A stretch of DNA of 51,095 nt from Roseofilum reptotaenium CS-1145 (GTDB taxonomy: Bacteria > Cyanobacteriota > Cyanobacteriia > Cyanobacteriales > Desertifilaceae). This document shows, piece by piece, positions 26,176 through 35,707 of the stretch (its first letter is position 1; the number at the start of each line of letters is the position of its first letter). The position numbers and the translations under genes were made by a program. The notes beneath the pieces are model-generated. The model was not told the DNA's origin and made no database searches. It was given only the letters and a program-made list of their open reading frames with translations. Location of the stretch: the NCBI RefSeq assembly GCF_028330985.1, contig NZ_JAQMUE010000041.1:1-51095 (forward strand), written 5' to 3'.

Positions 26176-26820
26176 ATGGGTAATCAGAAGCCGGAGAGTC
26201 AAGTTAATCTGACCTTACCTCTAGTAGAATCAGCGTTTTTGGCAAGTACGTCTAGTCTGATTTGGTTGGTGAATTATTATTTTCCACCCGGGCCATTATT
26301 GCGGATCTTTTTTCCCGTACCGATCGCCTTGGCCTATTTGCGTTGGGGCAGTCGCAATGCTTGGATGACTATGACGGTAACGGGTTTGCTGTTAACCGTT
26401 TTAATGGGACCAACCCGCAGTATCCTGTTTCTGATTCCCTTTGGACTGTTGGGAGTGCAGTTGGGGATGATGTGGAAGCGGGGAGCAAGTTGGTTGGTGT
26501 CTATTGGTTTAGGAACGCTGTTGGGAGCGATCGGATTTTTCTTCAAAATTTGGTTGGTGTCCATTCTCCTGGGTGAGGATTTATGGCTGTATCTGATGGC
26601 ACAGGTGACCAGCTTGATCGATTGGATATTCCTGAAGTTGGGATTATTGGCCGAGCCGGATATCACGATCGTACAGGCGATCGCCGTAGTCATGATTTTA
26701 GTCAATAATTTGATCTATTTGTTCGTTGTCCATTTGGTCTCTAGTTTGCTTCTCGAAAAGTTGGGTAACCCCATTCCCTTGCCTCCCGCTTGGGTGGAAA
26801 TTCTGTTAGATCGGGAATAG
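26176..26820 (+). CDS. DUF2232 membrane protein
   Basis: A 214-residue integral membrane protein of the DUF2232 type. Hydrophobic segments cover about 18-38, 42-55, 62-78, 80-98, 105-130, 140-160 and 168-195, giving six to seven spans. The family resembles S-components of ECF vitamin transporters in size and topology, but no function is established. The gene follows the Crp-type regulator closely and precedes the CobT-like gene, so a link to corrinoid or cofactor uptake is possible but only contextual. Its stop TAG lies in the first unit of a GGGAATA tandem repeat. Confidence 0.8.
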   Translation: MGNQKPESQVNLTLPLVESAFLASTSSLIWLVNYYFPPGPLLRIFFPVPIALAYLRWGSRNAWMTMTVTGLLLTVLMGPTRSILFLIPFGLLGVQLGMMWKRGASWLVSIGLGTLLGAIGFFFKIWLVSILLGEDLWLYLMAQVTSLIDWIFLKLGLLAEPDITIVQAIAVVMILVNNLIYLFVVHLVSSLLLEKLGNPIPLPPAWVEILLDRE

Positions 26821-26851
26821 GGAATGGGGAATAGGGAATGGGGAATAGGGG
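26813..26851. repeat. GGGAATA-type heptamer tandem repeat
   Basis: Five to six units alternating GGGAATA and GGGAATG, starting at the end of the DUF2232 gene. The same unit recurs at 35631-35660 and, shorter, at 788-806 and 42414-42428. Confidence 0.75.
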
Positions 26852-26932
26852 GATATGGAGGACACGGAGACGCGGGGACATCGAGATCGGCTATTATCTA
26901 TTACCCATTACCCATTACCATTGTTAACTGAT

Positions 26933-28024
26933 ATGATTTCTGTTTATACCGAGTTTGAGCGGGGAGAAAATTGGTTAAATAAGTATCGTGGAAGTCGGCC
27001 CCATTTTGCTTGTATTCTCGGTTTCACAGAAACGGCATTAATTCCGGGAATCTCTGCTGCCGGAGCAACGCCGGAAGACCGGCGCTATACCTGTTTGGCA
27101 GATGCTGAGTTTTTATACAATGGAGTAACTCCGAGATATGCTTATCCGTTACCTCCCTTACATGCCGGTATTTCTCCCGTCTTTATCTCCCGTGCTATTT
27201 GTGAAGCGCTCCAGATTCCCATTACTTTGTTGAACGCGGGATTACCCATTCCTCCCCCTGTAGAAGCGGTAGATTTGGGGGGAACTCCTGCCTTCTGTGT
27301 CAGTAGCGGACAAGCTTTAGATCGAGAAAGGGTTCGTCATCTGTTTAACCAAGGGCAAAAATGGGGAACACAGTTAGCTCAACACACTGATTATTTAATT
27401 ATCGGTGAATGTGTCGTAGGCGGAACAACCACCGCATTAAGTATTTTAACGGGATTGGGATGGCCAGCATCGGGTAAAGTCAATAGTAGTCATCCCACCT
27501 GTAACCACGCTCAGAAAATAGAGGTCGTGAAGCAGGGGTTAGAGCGTGCAAGATGGTTCAATCGGCCCGGATCGGTGTGGGAATTAATGGCAGCAGTAGG
27601 CGATCCCATGCAACCGGTAGCTGCTGGAATGGCGATCGCCGCGAGTCAATATTGTGGTGTTCTCTTGGCTGGCGGCACTCAACTGTTAGCTGTGTATGGT
27701 TTAATGCAAGCTATTGCTCAGGAGGAAAACCGGATTTGGGATACGTCTGAAGTGGTGGTGGGAACGACGCGATGGGTGGCTGAAGATCCAACGGGAGACA
27801 CGGTTGGTTTAGCGAAACTATTACCTCCAGTTCCATTAATGGCAACCCAACTGAGTTTTGCTAAGTCTAACTATCACTCACTTCAAATGTATGAACAAGG
27901 GTTTGTAAAAGAAGGTGTTGGTGCGGGGGGTTGTGCGATCGCCGCTACCCTGTGCCAAAATTGGAGACGAAAAGACCTCCTTGAGGCGATCGAAACCTTA
28001 ATCGACCGTTATTCTCATGGGTAA
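26933..28024 (+). CDS. CobT-like nicotinate-nucleotide phosphoribosyltransferase family protein (UPF0284)
   Basis: A 363-residue protein of the cyanobacterial UPF0284 family, related to CobT (nicotinate mononucleotide:dimethylbenzimidazole phosphoribosyltransferase). CobT-like landmarks are LLNAGLPIPPPVEAVDLGGTP, YLIIGECVVGGTTTALSILT (phosphate loop), VAAGMAIAASQYCGVLLAGG and the C-terminal VKEGVGAGGCAIAA. In corrin metabolism CobT activates the lower ligand base; whether this branch uses the same base is not known. The longer frame from 26855 begins in repeat-derived sequence (MEDTETRGHRD..), so I choose the ATG at 26933, where homologues start (MISVYTEFERGENWL). Confidence 0.85.
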   Translation: MISVYTEFERGENWLNKYRGSRPHFACILGFTETALIPGISAAGATPEDRRYTCLADAEFLYNGVTPRYAYPLPPLHAGISPVFISRAICEALQIPITLLNAGLPIPPPVEAVDLGGTPAFCVSSGQALDRERVRHLFNQGQKWGTQLAQHTDYLIIGECVVGGTTTALSILTGLGWPASGKVNSSHPTCNHAQKIEVVKQGLERARWFNRPGSVWELMAAVGDPMQPVAAGMAIAASQYCGVLLAGGTQLLAVYGLMQAIAQEENRIWDTSEVVVGTTRWVAEDPTGDTVGLAKLLPPVPLMATQLSFAKSNYHSLQMYEQGFVKEGVGAGGCAIAATLCQNWRRKDLLEAIETLIDRYSHG

Positions 28025-28090
28025 TGGGTAATATATTAGGTATAGGTCAATCATTTTCCCTATTTATCCCCTATTTCCTAGTCCCCAGCG

Positions 28091-28477
28091 CTATAATTGA
28101 ATCCGCTTAGACAGTAATTGCTCCTCTAGAGCAGCAATGCGATTATAAGCAGCGGTCAGTTGTGCAGTTAAGCGCTGCACTTGCAGTTCAGGAGATAAAT
28201 ATGCATCTGACCGGGATTCAGATATCTCACGACGGTTATCATAATCATCATCAACTAATACATCTTTATGATCCCAAATGGGGAGATCGGATAACTCATG
28301 AGTATAGGAATGATTACTAGTACCCCGTTCTGGCAGATGAGTCTCTTCTGCGGGGAGATGGCTCGACCCAGGTTGAGATTCTAGCAAAGAGAATTTAGAA
28401 TTAAGCCGTTCAATCGCATGGGACATGCTTTCTATTTTTTCCATCAGCATCATAATTTGGGTTTCCAAAATTTCCAT
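28091..28477 (-). CDS. Small coiled-coil protein, 128 residues
   Basis: No named family. Residues 1-33 (METQ-type helix with METQIMMLMEKIESM-like heptads) and 97-125 (VQRLTAQLTAAYNRIAALEE) are predicted coiled coils by eye. The middle, 35-90, is acidic and polar and probably flexible. The protein lacks a signal peptide or membrane segment. Cyanobacteria often have short proteins of this type; a scaffolding role is only a guess. It is convergent with the CobT-like gene and divergent from the solute-binding protein gene. Confidence 0.6.
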   Translation of the reverse strand: MEILETQIMMLMEKIESMSHAIERLNSKFSLLESQPGSSHLPAEETHLPERGTSNHSYTHELSDLPIWDHKDVLVDDDYDNRREISESRSDAYLSPELQVQRLTAQLTAAYNRIAALEEQLLSKRIQL

Positions 28478-28611
28478 GGGGGACTCCAGAAGTTACAGGT
28501 AAGGATTGTTCTCTACGATTTTAGATAGGCTTTGACAAGATTCTTGATTTATTTTTGAATCATTTAACTTTTAGTAAAAACTGTAAATAAATACTTAACA
28601 TTTTCTCAGTT

Positions 28612-29772
28612 ATGGATCGTCGAAGATTTTTGTCAGGAAGCCTGAAAACCGCCACTTTAGCACTATCGAGCCTATCATTGTCCTCAGTCTTGACTACGGG
28701 ATGCAGTCCCACTGCCAGCTTAAAGATTTCGATTCTCAAGGGATCGATTCCAGCGACGTTGATCAATGAACTCAAAAAAGGACTACCGGAGAGTGTGAGT
28801 TTAGAAGCGATCCCGGTTAGTCAACTCGATCGCCTATTCCAATCTTTGAAGCGAGAACCCAAGGATTCTGAGAATTCGGTATGGAGAAGTTTAGCTTTTT
28901 GGCAAACGGCTCCCTCTGCTCCGGATCTCGTGACGCTTGGAGATGCTTGGTTAAGGGAGGCGATCGCCAATCAACTCATTCAACCCATCGATACCTCTTT
29001 ACTTTCTTGGGATCAATTACCTAAAAGTTGGCAGAGCTTAGTAATGCGCGATCGCCAAGGGAATCTCGATCCGAATGGCGAAGTTTGGGGAGTACCCTAC
29101 AGTTGGGGAACCACGGCGATCGTTTATCGACCAGATAAATTTAAATCCCTCGGTTGGGAACCCACAGATTGGTCAGATTTGTGGCGACAAGAATTGCAAG
29201 GTCAAATTTCCTTACTCAATCAACCCAGAGAAGTGATTGGTTTAACCCTAAAATCCCTCGGTTATTCCTATAACACTCCTGATTTAGAAACCATTCCCGA
29301 ATTACTTCCAACCTTAAAACAACTCAATCGCCAAGTTAAATTTTATAGCTCTGACCAATATTTACAACCTCTAATTGAAGGGGATTCTTGGATAGCTCTC
29401 GGATGGTCAACAGATATTCTACCGATCTTAAATCGGTATAAACTTAAAGCTATTATTCCCCAATCTGGAACTGCACTGTGGGCGAATACTTGGGTCAGTC
29501 CTAAGCTGAGTCCTAAGAACTCCGGTATTCAGGAATGGATGAACCAGTTTTTAAACTCGGATTTAGCCCTCAAACTCTCTCAATTTACCGATACCGCCTC
29601 ACCGCTATTAATTACTACGAACCGTGAGAGTTTACCTACATCTATCCTTCAATCTGGAGTGAAGTTCCCCGATCCTAGCATTTTTGCCAATAGTGAATTT
29701 CTCTTACCCCTCTCGGAGCAAACTCAGCAGAGCTATACCCAACTTTGGAAACAGATGCGGAGTCATGAATAA
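28612..29772 (+). CDS. Tat-exported lipoprotein, PotD-like solute-binding protein
   Basis: A 386-residue periplasmic-binding-type protein. The N-terminus has a twin-arginine motif (MDRRRFLSGSLKTATLAL) and a lipobox LTTGC at about 26-30, so it should be a lipoprotein. The body is PotD-like: PDLVTLGDAWLREAIANQLI, GEVWGVPYSWGTTAIVYRPD and WIALGWSTDILPILNRY. PotD homologues bind polyamines; the ligand here is not proven. No ABC permease or ATPase gene is adjacent. Instead a hybrid sensor kinase follows 40 bases on, so this protein may deliver a ligand signal to the kinase. Confidence 0.82.
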   Translation: MDRRRFLSGSLKTATLALSSLSLSSVLTTGCSPTASLKISILKGSIPATLINELKKGLPESVSLEAIPVSQLDRLFQSLKREPKDSENSVWRSLAFWQTAPSAPDLVTLGDAWLREAIANQLIQPIDTSLLSWDQLPKSWQSLVMRDRQGNLDPNGEVWGVPYSWGTTAIVYRPDKFKSLGWEPTDWSDLWRQELQGQISLLNQPREVIGLTLKSLGYSYNTPDLETIPELLPTLKQLNRQVKFYSSDQYLQPLIEGDSWIALGWSTDILPILNRYKLKAIIPQSGTALWANTWVSPKLSPKNSGIQEWMNQFLNSDLALKLSQFTDTASPLLITTNRESLPTSILQSGVKFPDPSIFANSEFLLPLSEQTQQSYTQLWKQMRSHE

Positions 29773-29812
29773 TTGTTAATTGATACTACCAGCGCGAGGC
29801 GCTCTAAAGTCC

Positions 29813-32524
29813 ATGCAGAATAACTTTCTTTTTTTCAAGCGATATAACCAAATTATTTTGGCTACTTTCTCTGTGATTTTCTTATCCTGTTGTGGATTGG
29901 TATACCTCAAATTTGAGACCCAATACAATTATCGCATTGATGAATTAGAAGATAGCTTTGAAAAACGGGTACTCAATCTCGATTTTTGGATGAAATCTGC
30001 CACCCTACAAATTGATGGGTTACAAGTTCAAGCTCAAGCTTTTTTAAGAAATCATCCTGAACCCTCAAACAATTGGCCATTATTAGAACAGTTTGCCCAA
30101 ACCGATGGCATTTTTAACCTGGATGCGGTTACACCAGAGGGAGACCCTCGGGAAATGGGTAACATTACAGGTTTTGGTTCAGTACAAAACCGCTCGCCAG
30201 ATTTCTATCGAGATTTAGAAATGACCTGGAATCTGAATTCCAAATTTGAGGCAGTTCTTCAGACGGTACCCAATGTGGCATGGCTTTACTATGTGTCCAA
30301 GCACAATTTTATTATCGTTGCTCCTTGGTTTTCATCTGAAGAGGTAACTATTTTGGATACAACGATCACTAAAGATTTTTATATTTTGGGATTACCGGAA
30401 AATAATCCAAAACGCGAGCGCTTTTGGACACAACCCTATATTGATGAAAGTGGCAAAGGTTTAATGGTAACCTTGGCCAAGCCGATTTACGATAAAGATG
30501 ATTTTTTGGGGACGGTTTGTCTCGATTTTACTCTGGATGTATTGACGGATTTTGTCATTAGTGAAGATCCAGATGATGGAACGCTGCTAGTAATCGACAG
30601 TTATGGCAATTTGCTCGCACATCCCACCTTAGTCAAATCATCCGATCAAGACGTTCAATCGGTACAAACTTCACTTCCTGAAGGGATTGACCTCAAGGAT
30701 ATTTTGCAGACTGAACCCAACTCCATTGTGCAAATCAATAATCACTTATTCATCTACCGAGAACTGGATAATGTGCCCTGGAAAACCATTTTATTTGTGC
30801 CCAAACAAGTCATTTTGTGGAAATCCATATCGGATGCTGGTGTGAGCTTTATTCTGCTACTTCCTGGAATTGGATTAATTTTAGGATTGAGTGCCTTTAT
30901 GACTCACAAAGAATTTATTTATCCCTCTCAACAATTAGTGCAGCATATCGAAAGAGAAAATAGTGGAAAACCGTCTCCTATTCCTCAAGTTCCCAAAAAT
31001 TGGAATCCTTGGTTTACAACGGTTTCCAGTACTTTTTCACAGAACCGCAGCCTGTTGACAGAATTAGAACAAAGGGTTGCCGATCGCACGGCTGAATTAG
31101 AAGTTGCCAAGAAAAAAGCCGAGGTTGCTAACCAAGCAAAGAGCGAGTTTTTAGCGAATATGAGCCATGAGTTACGAACGCCTCTAAATGGCATTTTGGG
31201 TTATGCCCAAATCATGGAACGCTCTCAGGATTTGAATGAACATCGCCAAGGAGTTCATGTTATCGAACAAGCAGGTTCTCACTTATTGACGTTAATTAAT
31301 GATATTTTAGACTTAGCTAAAATCGAAGCCAAAAAAATGGAACTTTATTTGAAAAGCTTCTATTTTCCTTCTTTTTTGTCGGGAGTGTCAGAAATTGGAC
31401 GAGTACGAGCGGAAACCAAAGGAGTCAGCCTAAGTTTTCAGGCTGGAGAACATCTCCCTAATGCTATCCTAGCCGATGAAAAGCGCTTGCGTCAAGTTCT
31501 ATTGAATTTGTTAGGAAATGCGATTAAATTTACTGAAGAAGGTCAAGTTATTTTGACGGTAACCAGTCAAGATTTACCCGGGGATAGCCCAGAGAAAAAT
31601 CCTCTTTCTCCGAAAGCAAGAATTTGTTTTACGGTACAAGATACGGGAGTGGGAATGACTCCAGAACAATTGGAAAAAATCTTTCTTCCCTTTGAACAAG
31701 TGGGGTCTAAGTCGAAGCAATCAGAGGGAACCGGCTTAGGGCTAACGATTAGTCGTCAAATTGTGGCGATGATGGGCAGTGAAATTAAGGTGGAAAGTAG
31801 GTTAGGTGCGGGGAGTACGTTTTGGTTTGAACTGGATGTAGCGATCGCCGAGGAATGGGTTCAAAGCGCGACCGTATCGAAAAAAGGGAAGATTATTGGC
31901 TATGAAGGGGAACCAAAGAAAATCTTGATTGTCGATGATGGCTCGGTTAATCGCGTTGTAATTGCTGAAGTTTTAAGACCGTTAGGATTTATCATTGATG
32001 AAGCAGGAAATGGTCGCCAAGGACTAGAAGAGTTGGAAGCTTTTCAACCTGATTTTATCATAACTGATATTGTAATGCCGGAAATGGATGGTTACGAATT
32101 AGTGCGAACCATTCGTGAGTCCTATGCCCAAAACTTGCCCATTTTAGCGGCGAGTGCAAGTATCTCGTTAGCGGATCAAAGTTTAGCAATCGCTGCTGGA
32201 TGTAATGACTTTTTATCCAAGCCAATTAATTTTGAAATGCTATTTGATCATCTACAAAAATACTTAAATTTACAGTGGATCTATGAAACAGGAAATGAAG
32301 GGAAAACCGATACAGAACTAGCAGCAATGGTTATTCCTCCTATCGAGAAACTACAAGCTATTTATGAAGCGGCTAAAATTGGGGATATCGAAGAAATCGA
32401 ATTACTTGCTGGAGAAATCGCTGAACAGGATTCAAGATACGAGCAATTTACACAACGACTACTAGAATTAGCTTCTCGATTTGATGATCGCCCCATTCTT
32501 GACTTAATTCAACCTTATATTTAA
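29813..32524 (+). CDS. Hybrid sensor histidine kinase with Cache-type periplasmic sensor and receiver
   Basis: A 903-residue kinase from the ATG at 29813 (the frame opens earlier, at a TTG in repeat-like DNA). TM1 is near 13-33, then a periplasmic sensor of about 300 residues with a double-Cache look ([31 protein letters not shown]) and TM2 near 343-362. HisKA follows with the phospho-acceptor H452 in [14 protein letters not shown], then the HATPase with LLGNAIKF (N569), DTGVGM and [10 protein letters not shown]. The receiver has the phospho-acceptor D752 ([13 protein letters not shown]) and K803. A helical tail of about 70 residues lacks an Hpt histidine. It follows the PotD-like gene by 40 bases and probably shares its transcript. 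No separate regulator is adjacent. Confidence 0.9.
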   Translation: MQNNFLFFKRYNQIILATFSVIFLSCCGLVYLKFETQYNYRIDELEDSFEKRVLNLDFWMKSATLQIDGLQVQAQAFLRNHPEPSNNWPLLEQFAQTDGIFNLDAVTPEGDPREMGNITGFGSVQNRSPDFYRDLEMTWNLNSKFEAVLQTVPNVAWLYYVSKHNFIIVAPWFSSEEVTILDTTITKDFYILGLPENNPKRERFWTQPYIDESGKGLMVTLAKPIYDKDDFLGTVCLDFTLDVLTDFVISEDPDDGTLLVIDSYGNLLAHPTLVKSSDQDVQSVQTSLPEGIDLKDILQTEPNSIVQINNHLFIYRELDNVPWKTILFVPKQVILWKSISDAGVSFILLLPGIGLILGLSAFMTHKEFIYPSQQLVQHIERENSGKPSPIPQVPKNWNPWFTTVSSTFSQNRSLLTELEQRVADRTAELEVAKKKAEVANQAKSEFLANMSHELRTPLNGILGYAQIMERSQDLNEHRQGVHVIEQAGSHLLTLINDILDLAKIEAKKMELYLKSFYFPSFLSGVSEIGRVRAETKGVSLSFQAGEHLPNAILADEKRLRQVLLNLLGNAIKFTEEGQVILTVTSQDLPGDSPEKNPLSPKARICFTVQDTGVGMTPEQLEKIFLPFEQVGSKSKQSEGTGLGLTISRQIVAMMGSEIKVESRLGAGSTFWFELDVAIAEEWVQSATVSKKGKIIGYEGEPKKILIVDDGSVNRVVIAEVLRPLGFIIDEAGNGRQGLEELEAFQPDFIITDIVMPEMDGYELVRTIRESYAQNLPILAASASISLADQSLAIAAGCNDFLSKPINFEMLFDHLQKYLNLQWIYETGNEGKTDTELAAMVIPPIEKLQAIYEAAKIGDIEEIELLAGEIAEQDSRYEQFTQRLLELASRFDDRPILDLIQPYI

Positions 32525-32552
32525 GCAGTCTTTCCTCCTAATTTATATCGGT

Positions 32553-32578
32553 GGTGCGTTACACTGCACTAACGCACC
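32553..32578. terminator. Hairpin between convergent genes, GGTGCGTTA type
   Basis: A perfect 9-bp stem GGTGCGTTA/TAACGCACC with an 8-base loop lies between the convergent kinase and cimA genes. It may end transcription from both sides. The same stem is a widespread repeat in cyanobacterial intergenic DNA, and no T-run follows, so its role as terminator is uncertain. Confidence 0.5.
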
Positions 32579-32634
32579 TTACTTGAGTGTCTCCCCTGTT
32601 CCCTAACCTCCACAGATCATGTTTTCAGCCAGCC

Positions 32635-34296
32635 CTAGCCTAAAGAAGCCATATCAATAGATTGAGAATGGTCTTTTTCCTGGGCTTGATGAACTAAGAG
32701 TAAGCCATATTCTAGACCTTCAACAACGGCTTGATAGGACGCATCTAAAATATTTGTGGATACGCCTATGGTTGTCCATCGATTTAATCCATCACTCGAT
32801 TCGACTAATACCCTGGTTTTAGCTGAAGTTCCGGCTGTTCCATCAAGAATTCGGACTTTATAGTCAGTTAAATAGAAACCCCCAATTTCTGGGTAAAATT
32901 TCACCAAGGCTTTTCTGAGTGCTGCATCGAGTGCAGCCACGGGGCCATTTCCTTCGGCAACTTCGAGAAAATTGCGCTCATTTACCCTCACTTTGATGGT
33001 GGCTAACCCATTACTGGTCATGGTCGGATCTACCGTGGGCGCTCCCATGTCACAATGGACATTAAATCCCTTGATTTCAAACCAGGATTGAGCTTGCCCT
33101 AAAGCCGACCGCATTAAGAGTTCAAAGCTGGCTTCTGCCCCTTCAAATTGATAGCCTTGATTTTCTAGATCCTTCAGCCGTTCTAAAATTTGCCGACAAG
33201 CAGGATTGTGTTTATCTAATTCGATGCCAAAAGAGCGGGCTTTCGCTAAAATGTTACTTAATCCGGCTTGATCGGAGACCACAATCCGCCGTTGATTGCC
33301 GATTTTTTCCGGTTGTAAATGTTCGTAGGTGAGGGGATTTCGCGCGACCGCAGAGACATGAATACCACCTTTATGGGCAAAGGCAGAACGGCCGACAAAG
33401 GGGGCATGATGATTGGGGGCTAAATTGACGACTTCACTGACAAATCTACTGGTTTCCGTGAGGTTGGCTAATTGGTCTTCGGCTAAACAGGAATAGCCGA
33501 GTTTGAGTTGCAAGTTGGGGATGACAGAGCAGAGGTTGGCATTGCCGCAGCGTTCGCCATAGCCATTGATGGTTCCTTGTACCATTTGCGCTCCCTCTTG
33601 TACAGCAGCGATCGCATTAGCAACTGCCGTATCGGAGTCATTATGGGGGTGAATCCCTAGTTTGACTGTATAATTGTGCTGCTGAAAATGGGCTTTTACA
33701 TCTCGCACAATAGCAGTGATTTCATAGGGTAGGGTTCCGCCATTCGTATCGCACAGTACCACCCATTCTGCGCCTGCTTGTACCGCCTGGTCTAGGGTAG
33801 AGAGAGCATATTCAGGATTTTGCTTGTAGCCATCAAACCAATGTTCCGCATCATACATGATGCGACGACCTTGAGTGCGGAAATACTCGGCCGTATCTGC
33901 AATCATGGCTAAATTTTCTTCTAAGGTCGTATGTAATCCTTCGGTGACATGCAGATCCCAAGATTTACCAAAAAAGCAGATCCATTGGGTCCCAGCACTG
34001 AGAATGGCTTGGATCATGGGATCGTCAGCCGCTTGGGTATGAGGACGACGGGTAGAACAGAAGGCAACTAAGGCGGATTGCGTGAGGGGTTGTTCTTTCA
34101 GATGCCAGAAAAATTGTACATCTTTGGGGTTTGCACCGGGCCAACCCCCTTCAATAAAGGGAACACCTAGTTGATCGAGACGGCGGACGATTCGTAGTTT
34201 ATCGTCTAGGGAGAGTGAAAGTCCTTCTCGTTGAGCGCCATCTCGGAGTGTCGTGTCGTAGATCCAGATGGGTTGAAGGTTGGATAAGGTAGTCAT
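32635..34296 (-). CDS. cimA: Citramalate synthase
   Basis: A 553-residue member of the 2-isopropylmalate/homocitrate/citramalate synthase family, closest by length and layout to CimA. CimA condenses acetyl-CoA with pyruvate to citramalate, opening the threonine-independent route to isoleucine. The TIM-barrel start has YDTTLRDGAQREGLSLS with metal and catalytic residues, VLCDTNGGTLPYE and the metal histidines in IHPHNDSDTAVANA. The C-terminal regulatory (LeuA-dimer) domain begins near residue 400. The gene reads convergent to the sensor kinase and divergent from the ferredoxin gene, with 78 bases between. Confidence 0.92.
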   Translation of the reverse strand: MTTLSNLQPIWIYDTTLRDGAQREGLSLSLDDKLRIVRRLDQLGVPFIEGGWPGANPKDVQFFWHLKEQPLTQSALVAFCSTRRPHTQAADDPMIQAILSAGTQWICFFGKSWDLHVTEGLHTTLEENLAMIADTAEYFRTQGRRIMYDAEHWFDGYKQNPEYALSTLDQAVQAGAEWVVLCDTNGGTLPYEITAIVRDVKAHFQQHNYTVKLGIHPHNDSDTAVANAIAAVQEGAQMVQGTINGYGERCGNANLCSVIPNLQLKLGYSCLAEDQLANLTETSRFVSEVVNLAPNHHAPFVGRSAFAHKGGIHVSAVARNPLTYEHLQPEKIGNQRRIVVSDQAGLSNILAKARSFGIELDKHNPACRQILERLKDLENQGYQFEGAEASFELLMRSALGQAQSWFEIKGFNVHCDMGAPTVDPTMTSNGLATIKVRVNERNFLEVAEGNGPVAALDAALRKALVKFYPEIGGFYLTDYKVRILDGTAGTSAKTRVLVESSDGLNRWTTIGVSTNILDASYQAVVEGLEYGLLLVHQAQEKDHSQSIDMASLG

Positions 34297-34374
34297 GCAA
34301 TTAAACCCGCTTGCGTCAGGCGATCGATTTCGTCCTTAATTGTAGAGAAAGAGTTCAGCAGGAAAATGTAAATT

Positions 34375-34716
34375 ATGGTGAAGATTAAAGTAGCTAGCCA
34401 AGAGATTACCTGTGAGTCGGGAGCCAATTTGCGCCAAGTGCTGTTGGCCCATGATATTGCACTGTATAACGGTCAGTCAAAGGCGATCAATTGCCGAGGA
34501 ATTGGGACTTGTGGCACTTGTGCAGTGTATGTGGAGGGTGAGGTTTCGCCCCCAAATTGGCGCGATCGCACTCGGAGATCGCTTCCTCCCCATTCTGGCG
34601 ATCGCCCTTTGCGTTTGGCTTGTCAGACTCAGGTTTTGGGTGATATTTCTGTGACTAAATTTGATGGGTTTTGGGGACAGGGAGAGCAACCGGTTTGGAC
34701 TCCAGAGATCCGCTAG
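34375..34716 (+). CDS. 2Fe-2S ferredoxin-like protein
   Basis: A 113-residue [2Fe-2S] protein. Cluster cysteines are C40, C46 and C49 (NCRGIGTCGTC) and C83 (LACQTQV). The C-x5-C-x2-C spacing differs from photosynthetic plant-type ferredoxin (C-x4-C) and is shared with adrenodoxin-like ferredoxins, although the beta-grasp sequence KVASQEITCESGANL is ferredoxin-like. It would transfer electrons in the cytoplasm; the partner is unknown. Two HIP1-like sites lie inside a linker (WRDRTRRSLPPHSGDRP) between the third and fourth cysteines, which makes that loop longer than usual. Confidence 0.87.
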   Translation: MVKIKVASQEITCESGANLRQVLLAHDIALYNGQSKAINCRGIGTCGTCAVYVEGEVSPPNWRDRTRRSLPPHSGDRPLRLACQTQVLGDISVTKFDGFWGQGEQPVWTPEIR

Positions 34717-34735
34717 TCAGGAGTAAGCCCTTTGA

Positions 34736-35623
34736 TTAAGCCAAGAGTGTGCCGGAAATCATCGCAGCTAAGAGGACAAAGCCAATGATCACGTTTTGAC
34801 CAAAAATTTGACCGTAGAGGGTGGGGGAAATTTCCGGTTGCAGGAGATCGTAAACCTGTTTCGCCCAGAAGATAATGGCGAGGCTCCACCCCAACCAAAA
34901 TGTCCAGTTTAATGCCATGAATTGGCTCTCTAAGGCTAATAAAACAGCAGTTCCGGTAAAAAAGATGCCTACAGCGATGGGAGTCTTATCGCCGAAAAAC
35001 AGGGCACTGGAGTTGACACCGATCCGTTCGTCATCTTGGCGATCGGGGAGGGCGTAGACTGTATCAAATGCTAGAGTCCAGAGGATCACCGCGCTCCAGA
35101 GTACCCAAGTGGCAGGTTCGAGGTTAGCAGTAACGGCGCTCCAGCTAATCAGTACGGCAAATCCCCAGGCAATGGAGAGGACAAGTTGGGGAACCGGAAA
35201 TACGCGTTTAGCGGTGGGATAAAAGACAATGACGGGAACAGCAGCAACGCACAGAAGAAAGCTAAACCGGTTGAGATAGAGGGCTAAGACAGCAGCGCAC
35301 AACAGAGCTAAAATGGCGATCGCTACTCCAACCTGAATCGAGAGGGCGCGAGAAGCGAGGGGACGGCTACGAGTCCGTTCTACTTCTGGATCAATATTGC
35401 GATCCCATAGGTCATTAATCACACAACCCGCAGCACTAGTCACGAATGTACCAACAATGATGACCCCCACTAGGGGAAGGGGCGGAGTTCCCCGTGCTGC
35501 CAGAAATACCGCCCATAACGCTGGAACCATCAGAATAAATCGACCGGCAGGTTTATTCCAGCGCAAGAGTTTGATAATACTCAGCCAGGTGGGATCGCTT
35601 TGAGGTGTCGATGGGCTAGTCAT
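34736..35623 (-). CDS. 4-hydroxybenzoate polyprenyltransferase, UbiA family (plastoquinone pathway)
   Basis: A 295-residue UbiA-type membrane prenyltransferase. Two Asp-rich motifs mark the active site: NDLWDRNID (near 70) and DRQDDERIG (near 196), between eight or nine hydrophobic segments. Cyanobacterial members attach the solanesyl chain to 4-hydroxybenzoate in plastoquinone synthesis, which is the likely role here. I place the start at the ATG at 35623: the upstream extension (MSIPYSLFPIPYLP) is just the translated GGGAATA repeat. It lies 84 bases after the SDR gene in the same direction, downstream of hemE. Confidence 0.88.
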   Translation of the reverse strand: MTSPSTPQSDPTWLSIIKLLRWNKPAGRFILMVPALWAVFLAARGTPPLPLVGVIIVGTFVTSAAGCVINDLWDRNIDPEVERTRSRPLASRALSIQVGVAIAILALLCAAVLALYLNRFSFLLCVAAVPVIVFYPTAKRVFPVPQLVLSIAWGFAVLISWSAVTANLEPATWVLWSAVILWTLAFDTVYALPDRQDDERIGVNSSALFFGDKTPIAVGIFFTGTAVLLALESQFMALNWTFWLGWSLAIIFWAKQVYDLLQPEISPTLYGQIFGQNVIIGFVLLAAMISGTLLA

Positions 35624-35630
35624 GGGCAAG

Positions 35631-35660
35631 TAGGGAATAGGGAATAGGGAATAGGGAATA
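35631..35660. repeat. GGGAATA heptamer tandem repeat
   Basis: Four exact units of TAGGGAA/GGGAATA stand between the prenyltransferase and SDR genes. It is the same unit as at 26813-26851. Confidence 0.75.
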
Positions 35661-35707
35661 GACAATGGGCCATTTCCGCGTCACCGTGTCCTCCCCATCC
35701 AGAAAAA

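Noticed and set aside
26813-26851. GGGAATA repeats considered as iterons of a replication origin
   Set aside because: The same unit occurs at many intergenic places here, and no DnaA boxes or replication genes are near.
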